Below, one piece after another: positions 55,920 through 64,000 of a stretch of 64,000 bases of DNA. The notes under the pieces are model-generated. The model had not been told where the DNA came from. It ran no database searches and saw only the letters and a list, made by a program, of their open reading frames with translations. A program made the position numbers and the translations under genes. Source of the stretch: Camelus bactrianus (Eukaryota > Chordata > Mammalia > Artiodactyla > Camelidae); assembly GCF_048773025.1 (NCBI RefSeq), contig NC_133550.1, positions 58,721,176 to 58,785,175 of the forward strand, written 5' to 3'. Position 1 is the stretch's first letter, and each line of letters starts with the position of its first letter.

Positions 55920-56880
55920 TTTGGCCTTTTAAGATTTGTATTTCCCCCTAGCCAGCTGAACCATGCCTGTAAAAGCTCAAGCCCTAAATTTTATCCAGCA
56001 TTTCATATGTCATTCTGAGAAGTCTTTCTGGACATTGTCATATTCTCATTATTAGACCCCAGGAATTACTTCCACAGCTTAATTAAGAATTCTATTTTAT
56101 TTATTTTTAATTCACAAATGTCTGCTTTTAACAACATCATTTCCTCCTTTCTGGGTGTTGATTTTGGTGTTATTTTAGTTAGTTTTTAAAAACAAAATGC
56201 TTAGTGATTCTAATTACATTATTCTCTATTCAATAATGAAAGCTTTTAAGGGACTTGACTTTAGGTAAAGGGTAACCTTTTCCCATTGGTTTTGATAAAT
56301 ATTGTTCTCATTTTTGCTATTTTCTAAATAGCATGTAATTATAGTTATTTCTTCTTTGAACCAAGTCTTATTTAATAGAATGTTGTTTAACTTCCAAGTG
56401 ATTTTTCTCCCATTGTTTTGATTACATTTTGCGATTAATTTCTAGCTTTAATGCAATGTTGCCAGAGAATTTGGCCTCTACAGTTTCTACTATATAATTA
56501 AATTTTGTAAACATCACATGAAGGCTTACAAAGGTGTTTTTCTGTTTGATGTTAATATAATTATATATATTTTATTAATTTTCTCATACTGTTTAAATTA
56601 TTAAATCTATGCCCTTTTCTTCTTTTCACATCCTTTCTGTCAAAGGCTGAGAAAGGTGCATTAAAATCATTCACAAGAATTGTTTTTATAAATTTCTCAT
56701 CTAATATATAAAAGTTTCTTCATACTTTTGTCTTATTTTTGACCTTTAAAATGTCTGATTTTTTTTAATCTTAACTCTGGAATTGATATTTCATCAAATT
56801 TCAGTGAACTTTTTGAAATGATTGTTGACTTGGATTCTTTTTCTGACATTATTATTAATTATTTTTGAAGTGTTTTTGTT
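55920..56880 (-). mobile_element. Old L1 (HAL1-like) ORF2 fragment
   Basis: 'cttatttaatagaatgttgt', 'ttaacttccaagtgattttt', 'taatttctagctttaatgca' and 'gttgccagagaatttggcct' are antisense L1 blocks in order. Strongly AT-rich and broken. Confidence 0.65.
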
Positions 56881-56898
56881 TAAATTTGCTCAAATTTT

Positions 56899-57165
56899 CC
56901 TCTTTTTTTTGAGATGTAATTTACATATCATACAATTTACCTATTTAAAATGTACGATTCGATAGTTTCAGTATATTCCCAGAGTTGCACAATCATTGCA
57001 ACAATCTATTTTAGGGTATGATTATTAGTCTATAAAAAGGCCTTGTACCCATTAGTAGTCACTCCCTATATTCCTCCCCCGCTTCCACCCCTGAGCCCCA
57101 GACACCGCTTACTGCTCTCTGACTCTGTAGATTTGCCTATTTTGAATGTTTCATACAAACTGAAG
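56899..57165 (-). mobile_element. L1 3' UTR fragment
   Basis: 'gagatgtaatttacatatca', 'acccattagtagtcactccc' and 'gtagatttgcctattttgaa' match the antisense L1MB/MC-type 3' UTR. Confidence 0.75.
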
Positions 57166-57303
57166 AGTAGGGCCCAGCAATCTGTGTTTTAACAAATCCT
57201 CCCGGGGATTTTGATGCATGCCAAAGTTTGAGAAACACTGTTCTCGCCCAGTAATTCTCAACCCCAACTGTGCGTTGGAATCCTCTGGGGACTATTTGAA
57301 AAC
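57165..57303 (+). mobile_element. hAT-Charlie pieces (MER5A half, MER20-like half)
   Basis: 'gggcccagcaatctgtgttt' to 'gccaaagtttgagaaacact' is the MER5A 3' half. 'cagtaattctcaaccccaac' to 'gactatttgaaaaca' is a MER20-like start. Both are truncated. Confidence 0.7.
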
Positions 57304-57474
57304 ATTTTCCCCTATTCCATGAGAAGGTATTTCTTCCTTTGTAAGTATCCTGTTTCTTTGCTCTCCATATGGGCAATTAGGCTCATCACTGCTGTCTCCC
57401 AGGAAGGAGCTGAGAACATGGTCATAATAGTCCCTAGTGTCCTGAAGTCTAGTGGGGACAGTGATGGTGGGCAG

Positions 57475-57675
57475 AAAGGGCTCTGGGTTTAGGATCAGAT
57501 GGCCTAAGTTCTAGCCCCAGCCTCACCCGTCCCTGCCATGGAGACCTCGTGCGATTCATCTAACTTTTCTATCTCAATTTCCTCATCACTAAAACCGCCT
57601 ACTTTCTAGAGTATCTGAGAGAATCAAACGTGAGACAATATAAGGAAAGTGCTTTGCCAACTAAAACTGTTTAGG
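57475..57675 (+). mobile_element. MIR SINE
   Basis: 'cctaagttctagccccagcc', 'atctcaatttcctcatcact' and 'ataaggaaagtgctttgcca' match sense MIR. Confidence 0.75.
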
Positions 57676-58194
57676 TCAAGTGTAAGCAGTTATTTTCTTT
57701 TATGAAATAGATTTGACTAGTCAGCAGCTCCTGGGCACACACAGGAGGCCTGACCACGGAGGCCTGGCTCTCCAAATCACTGAAGGGTCCTCAGGGAGTT
57801 GTCTGTTTGTTCTCCTAATTTGAAAGTAGCCCCAGGATAGCTTCTGCCCACCATGGCACAGTTCACCTTTCCCCTTATTGCAGAATCCTCACTGAGGTTT
57901 TTAATTACTCAGCCTCCTTTCATCCCTGCTGGCACTTTAGCTTTGACTCTGGCGGGTTATTTCTGCTCGTGTAAGTATCAAGCTGTAGGCTAAAGTCCTC
58001 GCTGGGTGACTGCTCTGTGTTATCTTACGAGAACTCTCTCGTCTTGCCTGTTGCATGAGTCGATATCGGGGAGGCACTGAGAGTGTGTCGTTCTCTAGAA
58101 CCCCCTCCTCTATGTGACTGCAGGGACGTCCCCACTGACACACGGCTCAGGGTTGCTGGCCAAGGGGTTGTTCAGAGCATATCTCAAAGCAAGA
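57676..58194. other. Unique sequence, nothing recognised
   Basis: About 520 bases without a supported feature. Confidence 0.4.
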
Positions 58195-58285
58195 GGACTA
58201 TTTCATGGAACAAATATCAAGTGACCAGCCAAAGGGTCACAGCTGATGAATGCGCAGCCAAGACTGGAACTCGGGTACTTAGATA
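58195..58285 (-). mobile_element. MIR SINE fragment
   Basis: 'cagccaaagggtcacagctg' and 'cagccaagactggaactcgg' match the antisense MIR centre. Confidence 0.55.
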
Positions 58286-58683
58286 AACAAAGTCCGTGTG
58301 TCTATTTCATACCTTCCTCTTGAAGCTACTCTCCAGGCCTACAATTGGGTACAGAGACCAGGGTCCACCTGTCCTCCAGCAGCTCACCCCTAACAACAGG
58401 CAGGCCCAGGATAAGCAGCTCTCCTTCATTGGGAGTGGTTTTGATTGCTCTCACAGGATTTCTGTGCAGATGAACCATAATATATGGTCCCTGGTGATTC
58501 AGTAGGTGCTTGATAATCAGCATCTGATTAGGTAGGTGAGACAATCAACATCTTTCCATTCAGCAGACGTTTATTTACTCAACAGTAAGAGTAGAGGAGG
58601 GTACTGGTGAGAAAAGAGTTCAGGGATGTGTAGGAAATTGTCCCTGCCCATCAAAGGAGTTTTGGAAAATATTTATAATAAAT
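58286..58683. other. Unique sequence, nothing recognised
   Basis: About 400 bases. Short overlapping frames at 58296-58544 show no domain. Confidence 0.4.
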
Positions 58684-58740
58684 CTCTCTTCTCTCTCACA
58701 CACACATGCACACACACACATATATATATACATAGTAATG
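58684..58740 (+). repeat. CT/CA/TA microsatellite
   Basis: ctctctc passes into cacacaca, then tatatata, a compound dinucleotide repeat. Confidence 0.85.
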
Positions 58741-58805
58741 GTGGTTATGTTCTCTTTACATACATACATATGTGTGCATAAGTAACGAGAACTGACATGT
58801 ATATA

Positions 58806-59547
58806 CAGTTGATTTTCATTCATTATTCACATTAGTTATGTTATATATATATTTACATACAGATATGCATATTATATATGATATATACACATACAATATA
58901 TGTGCGTAGGTACTTATATCTACAGTTGACTCGTTCTGCACACACAGTAGTTACATTCTGCAAAGTCATGGTAAACACTGAATTAACAGATACTGAGCCA
59001 CTATTCCCAAGAGGAAATACAGGGTTCATTGGATTCCTGCAAACCTCTGATCACATTTTCATCAATCAGTCAATACATAACTTTGTTCTGTGTGTGTTTT
59101 TCTGCTTAAATACACCTTGTATAATATATACAGTTGATTCATAAACATTGAACTCATGGCCAATGGAGCCATAACTCACGTCTGAATGAAGCTTATCAAA
59201 TGCACCTGTTTCCTCCATAAGGCACGTCACAGCCTCTTTGTGCTCAGCAGCACTTCAGCGCCAGGCTGGGGGGGCCATTTTAAATAGCAAAATTCCCCCC
59301 AAAATGCAAAAATATAAAAAACATAGCACTAGACAGACTGAAAAGGACACCTTCACAGTAGGAGCTGAAACAAGAAGACAGTCCCATGCTTTGTTCAACC
59401 TCAGCTGAGTATGTGCATGTTGGCCAATAAATTTTTCATCCCTCTATACATCTGCAAGTGGCTGCAAAAGTGCCCTGTGTGGGTTACAAATAATTTTAGC
59501 AACTGTGAAATTTGTAAATATGGAATCTGACTAATAAGAGTTGACTA
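58806..59547 (+). mobile_element. Tigger-family DNA transposon (TcMar), non-autonomous
   Basis: A start 'acagttgattttcattcatt' at 58806 and a second start 'acagttgactcgttctgcac' at about 58924 are separated by a TA-rich run. The body then runs through 'attgaactcatggccaatgg', 'tgaatgaagcttatcaaatg' and 'tggctgcaaaagtgccctgt', ending 'aataagagttgacta', an inverted copy of the start. No transposase frame is left. Confidence 0.65.
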
Positions 59548-60329
59548 CCCCTGCATATATATATATGCCCCAAAGGGGGTGGGTATATATTATATTAGGG
59601 TATTTTACTTACAATCAAACTGAATTTAAGAAGACAAAAGGTAGCATTTGTTGCAAGGGAATCCTGCTATCAACTGAACTACAAAATGGCAGGCAGTGTA
59701 GAGGTGCAGCTAAATGGGACGTGGAAAATTTGAGCACCACCAGGATCCCCTTGTCCCTGCTTCAGTCTGTTCCCAGTGCTCTCTCTGCTTGGCATGGGAC
59801 ATGGCCACCAGTGAATCCTCCAATTTCAGTCTTGCTACTTCCTTTGTTTGTTTTGTGCCTGGACCAATCAACTGAGAGTGGAGAAACGATGGGAGATGAC
59901 TGGCTGGCTTGAACTTGATGTAATCCGGGAGAGAGGGTTTGGAGGAAGACAGCAGTCTCCTGACCACCATGGCTGGAATTGTAGGAAGAGAAGCTCCAGG
60001 AAAGGAAATTGCTGTTCCAGGTGGAAGGGAGAAAATTCTGGGAGGACCTAATAATTTATATCCATTATAGGCACAAGCAAAATGTTTTTATAAAGGACTA
60101 GTATATCTGAGGCAGAGGTAATGACAAGATTCCTCTAACTGACCATAACTCGGGCATGTAAAGGATAAAGCGACATAACACCTAGCTGGGGTCAGAGGCA
60201 GCATCACAGAAGAGACAGCACAGAGCTTCTCCTGTGTTGAAGAGCAGCATATAAGTGGACAGTGATGTCAAGGCATCCTCATCTTGCAGTTTAGAAGTGT
60301 GATATGTTGGTGATGAAAGGATGCAGGGC
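59548..60329. other. Unique sequence, nothing recognised
   Basis: About 780 bases. The plus-strand frame at 59541-59912 begins inside the Tigger end and has no domain. Confidence 0.4.
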
Positions 60330-60520
60330 AATGGGCCCGTCTCTAGGGTTTGAGTCCTATATTTGTAATCTTCTAGCTGTGTGCCCTCGAGTAAGCATTT
60401 ACTAGTCTGAGCTTAATTTTCACTCCTTGTAAACTGGAAGGGAATCACATCTCCCTCGTGGAGAGGTGAAATGAAATCATGTACTCAGCGGCCTGGCAGG
60501 GTAAGCATTCAGAAATGCTC
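60330..60520 (+). mobile_element. MIR SINE
   Basis: 'ctagctgtgtgccctcgagt', 'aagcatttactagtctgagc' and 'gagaggtgaaatgaaatcat' match sense MIR. Confidence 0.75.
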
Positions 60521-61159
60521 ATTCCCTTCTGTTGTCAGTGTTCACCCAGCTAATCAGAGGCAGGTAGGTGACTTGAACCCAGAACCCCTGACTGAGAGGC
60601 CAGTACCCTTTCTGCCCCAGTGCCCCGGCTGTCTGAACTACCTGCTCTTAAAGTCACGGCTGCCTCATGACCTGGTCTGCTCTTACTGCAGCTGTGGCTC
60701 TCAGGGGCCTCACAGGAGTGGGACCCCCTCAAAGGGCGAAGAGGCCCTTCTCTTGCTCCTTGCCTCCCTCACCCCAGACACGTCAGAGATAGAGCTGGAG
60801 AAAATGGAAATGTTGACCTTTGAGTGATTAATTATAGGCTGGTGACTTTGCCACCTTTATCAATCAGTGCAGGACTGAGCTTGAACTCTTGCACACAGAG
60901 GTCCTGTCTCTCTAGATTAAAGGTGATCACTTTGAAAAAAAAAAACTTCAGGACTGTAACACCATTCACATAAAAAGGAGACCGGCCCACTTAGGCTGAT
61001 TCAGCATTACGCTAATAACGAGATGAAGGATGGGTGAGACGTCAAAGCAAACAGATGCCAGTTTGTGAAATGAATGTTTGTATAAGATGCAAAACCTCGC
61101 TGGGCCTCATTGTGAAAAGTAATGACGTGAAATAAAAACAAAACAGAAAATAACACAGC
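60521..61159. other. Unique sequence, candidate conserved block at 60940-61140
   Basis: About 640 bases. The block 60940-61140 is repeat-free, with several CpG-containing sites (acgctaataacgag, gacgtcaaag, aatgacgtgaaa) of CRE-like type. No exon is supported. Confidence 0.4.
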
Positions 61160-61330
61160 CAGGTAACCTTTACTGAGACTGCTGGAGTGTCAGAAACTAA
61201 TTACTTTTCATCTATTGTCTCATTTTGTTCTCCAGAAACCCTACAAGGTGGGTGGCGCCGTTTTCTACTATCCTCACAGCCGTAGGTGAGGGAGGTACGG
61301 CCCAGAGAGGTGGCGCCTGATCTGCAAAGT
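61160..61330 (-). mobile_element. MIR SINE
   Basis: 'tctattgtctcattttgttc', 'aaaccctacaaggtgggtgg' and 'aggtacggcccagagaggtg' are antisense MIR. Confidence 0.75.
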
Positions 61331-61343
61331 GGGCCGGTAGAAG

Positions 61344-61412
61344 GCTCACGGGGGGCGTGTGCTCACGGGGGGGCGTGTGCTCACGAGGGGCATATGGTCA
61401 TGGGGGTGTATG
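61344..61412 (+). repeat. G-rich minisatellite, 3.5 units of about 18 bp
   Basis: gctcacggggggcgtgt, gctcacgggggggcgtgt and gctcacgaggggcatatg follow each other, then a partial gtcatgggggtgtatg. G runs of 4-7 recur in every unit, so a G-quadruplex is possible. Confidence 0.85.
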
Positions 61413-61628
61413 GAAGCTTATTAATGTCTATTTAGCGGTCGTGTGATGGGGCTGGTTTCATGGCTGAGTCCAGACAGGAAGCCAGGATTCCCTTCCCGCC
61501 CCTCACAACTACAGGAAGGGACATCTGATGACTGGTATCCGGGGAACGCTTCTGTGTTCCATCAATGCAGCCAGTGTTTGCTCCCTTCCTTTAGCTGCTG
61601 CCTGCTCACAGGTTAGAAAACAGAAGTA

Positions 61629-61848
61629 CAGATGACCCTTGAACAGCATGGGTTTGAACTGTGCGGGTCCAATTATATGCAGATTTTTTTCAGTGAATAC
61701 ATACCGCACTACACCATTCGGGGTTGCCTGGTTCTGTGGACGTGGAGCTGCGTTTACGGAGGGCCGACTGTGGTCCTTGAGCATGGGAAGGTTTTGGTAT
61801 CTGCGGCGGCCCTGGAATGTATTCCTCTCAGATACCGAAGGACCACTG
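61629..61848 (+). mobile_element. Tigger-family MITE, 220 bp, with TA duplication
   Basis: It opens 'cagatgacccttgaacagca' and closes 'gataccgaaggaccactg', imperfect inverted ends, flanked by TA on both sides (61627-61628 and 61849-61850). 'tttgaactgtgcgggtccaa' and 'tacggagggccgactgtggt' are well-known blocks of these elements. The left end is Tigger2/MER28-like and the right end MER2-like. The plus-strand frames at 61632-62000 and 61639-61851 are read-through of this element. Confidence 0.8.
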
Positions 61849-61850
61849 TA

Positions 61851-63284
61851 GTTGTCATTGTTGAGGGTTGTTGCTGTAAATACACATCATTCCCCTATTT
61901 CCTCTGCCTGTGTTCTGAACCAACTGAGAGAGAAAAAGGAATCCAGCGAATGATGAGCAAAGTATTTGCATTGTTAAAGCTGGACCAGTGGCTTGGATGA
62001 GTGGCCCCCCATGGGCTTCCTGATACGAAGCTTCAGGGTGAGACAGACTTACCATCCACCTGAGACACAGGCAAGGGTGGGAAAAGTCTCAGCAGCAGGA
62101 GGGGGAACTTTACAGATGAACTTACCATATGGTTGAGAGCAGGGCGTTCCCAAAGAGAGGCAGGAATGGAAGAGGCGGGTCTACACATGCAGGGTTCTTC
62201 TCAAACTCACTGTGAGAGCAGGCACTGCCCGTCGCACCCAGAGGATGAGGGAGTGAGGTGTCAGCGAGAGGCGGGGATGTTTTAATTCACGTGCAAGGAA
62301 ACATCAGGTCGTAGGAGTAAGACTTCCTCTCTAACAATGCTAAAGTGTGTGTGTGCATGTGTGTGCGTGTGTGTGTGTGTGTGTGTGCTGGTACATGGGC
62401 ACATATGTACAGATGTAATATGTATCAATATTAATTGATGAATACTGGCACTATCCACCAGTAATTTGACCAATATTTCACCTTGACAAGATACAGACAT
62501 TGAAACATCATGACAAAAATTATCTTTAAAGGATGGCAACTCTTAAAAGTACAAGTGTATGAGTCAGTTATTTGGAAGACCAAAACCTTTGCAGTGTAGA
62601 AACATTCCTTCTTTTTTTCCCTCGAGAGCTGGCATCTGCCTACACTCCGTTGAGCTGATATCTACACAAGCCAGCTAATGCTGATATCTCTAAGAGGTTG
62701 ACGTCAGCCTTTGTATTTTGGGCCCAAGTCTTTTGGAAAGACCAGCGGGCTTCACAAGAATCAATAGGGGTATACAAACTTCGTTAACCTACAAGTGGAT
62801 TAGATTGGGTTACAGTGATAGAGATCGGAAAGAGCAAAAGGGTAGAACTGTGGTCCTCTCCTCCTCATCCTGTACCCCTGGAGAGAAAGCTGTTTTGTCC
62901 CCACTCCTCTTTGGAATGAAAGAGAATAACAAAATATACCTGATGGCACTTTCAGCATCTTAAGATGAATTCTTAGGAGGAAGGAGTCCCAGCTGAAATA
63001 CTCCTTAATTGCAATTAAGTAAAAAGAAAACTCCACAGGGGTGCGATATTAGCCTTGCATCAGAGTCATCACTTCTAGAAATGGGAAGGGGTACTCCTTC
63101 GAGAAGCACCATCTCCTCCTTGACGCAGCTTCTAAGAGGCATGTCTGAACAGCCAAGCAGGAAGGTAAAAATCTACTTTCTCAGCAAGAGAGTAGGAGGG
63201 TGATGCAACTTAAAACAATTGGTCCTGACTTTTGCTCAGATTCCCTCCTATCAACTCACAGTGAGATGGGAAGGGTACCAGGTA
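61851..63284. other. Unique sequence with TG microsatellite
   Basis: About 1.4 kb with no gene recognised. It includes the TG repeat at 62345-62388 and repeat-free sequence at 62560-62720. Confidence 0.4.
62345..62388 (+). repeat. TG microsatellite, imperfect
   Basis: About 20 TG units with ca and cg interruptions. Confidence 0.9.
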
Positions 63285-63400
63285 GAACTGGATCCAAACC
63301 CGGGTGCTCCTCACAACTCTATTACTTGTCAGTCAGTGCCTGGACTCTCTGAACCTCAGTTTCCTTGTCAATGAAATGAATGTAATAATGATAGTATGTT
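63285..63400 (+). mobile_element. MIR SINE
   Basis: 'ttgtcagtcagtgcctggac', 'tctctgaacctcagtttcct' and 'tgtcaatgaaatgaatgtaa' match sense MIR. Confidence 0.75.
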
Positions 63401-64000
63401 TTAAACTGACAGATTTCTAAAACAAAAATAAAAACAAAATGGAGATCCAAAAGCCAAGTGGTTGGGAAAAAAGAAAGAAATCTTGCTTTATTTGGTCAAA
63501 TATTTATGATGGCTTGAAATGGATTTTGTTATTGAAATACTGTTGAGAAGAACATTACAATGTTAATGCATCCATTCTTTACTTGACAGATATCGATTGA
63601 ACCCCTACCTTTTCAAAGTTGGCAGACTGTAAAATAGTGACATGCGTTGACTTCTAAGAAGATCTCACGGTTTCTTCTGCCTCATTTTACTCCAAAGGAG
63701 AATTTCCTGTTTGTCAAAGACACAGTCTTGAGTTGTGATCTTGGGAGAAGCAGAGAGTAGCGTTTGGGGATGGAAAAATCAACTTCTTAACTGCACGTGG
63801 GTGCCTATTTATTTTGTGATTTCTTGTTTCAGGTTTGGAGGAGTTTTGATGCTCCTGTTCTTGTTTGGTCTTAAACTTGTTTCTCTCTCTCACCTGAATT
63901 TTTCTCTTTTTACCTCCCCATGTGACTGGCTTGACAAGACAGGTCAGGGGATGTCTCGTCTTGGGAGAAAACTTCACCCTGAGGGATGCAGGCAGGAACC
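63401..64000. other. Unique sequence, nothing recognised
   Basis: The last 600 bases hold no repeat or exon that I can support. The minus-strand frame at 63714-63977 has no domain. Confidence 0.4.

Noticed and set aside
61632-62000. 122-residue plus-strand frame
   Set aside because: It begins inside a Tigger MITE, and the peptide is a translation of transposon sequence.
1-64000. CRISPR array, operon, riboswitch, plasmid or phage features
   Set aside because: The repeat content is that of a mammalian chromosome, and the tandem repeats lack spacer structure.

Overview
This is nuclear DNA from a placental mammal. It holds L2 and MIR repeats, MLT1/MLT2-type LTRs, Charlie- and Tigger-family DNA transposons, and several generations of L1. 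The youngest L1 3' ends (671-1254, 13665-14312, 21672-21803, 28486-28818) are of a type I associate with cetartiodactyls. Those at 671-1254 and 21672-21803 match what I remember of camelid (camel, llama, alpaca) L1. A camelid is therefore my best guess at the host, from memory of repeat consensus sequences and not from a database search. I did not see the tRNA-derived SINE that is common in camelids.

I found no protein-coding gene, no exon I can defend, no functional RNA gene and no CpG island. The longest open frames are short. They fall inside L2 or L1 sequence, inside the ATC-type microsatellite, or in sequence with no recognisable domain. The window looks intergenic or deep-intronic. Names such as MLT1, MER5A, MER20 and Tigger are recalled from family consensus sequences, and subfamily calls are tentative.

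Layout. 1-9400: an LTR end, L2, two stacked L1 3' ends, a two-LTR MaLR fossil (3495-5605), a 31-bp minisatellite (6366-6553), and a MIR split by an L1 and an MLT2-type LTR. 9400-14500: old L1 pieces, hAT elements, a MER5A split by L1, a MIR split by a palindromic MITE, and an MLT1 LTR split by a young L1. 14500-19800: one long decayed L1 in antisense with a younger L1 tail inserted. 19800-30900: mostly unique sequence with MIRs, a 1-kb L2, a 1-kb L1 3' end, a young L1 with a 5' inversion, and a large trinucleotide repeat. 30900-42000: L1, L2 (one 1.8-kb copy with a MITE inside) and several LTRs, including a well-defined solo ERV1-type LTR (41200-41683). 42000-53600: the most unique stretch, dotted with MIRs and carrying the best candidates for conserved non-coding elements. 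53600-64000: shuffled L1 fragments, two Tigger elements, small minisatellites and unique DNA.

Nothing here works together as a pathway. The informative content is the insertion history (many nested insertions with visible target-site duplications), a few perfect palindromes, and several single-copy blocks that could be regulatory. I did not find a previously undescribed biological system.
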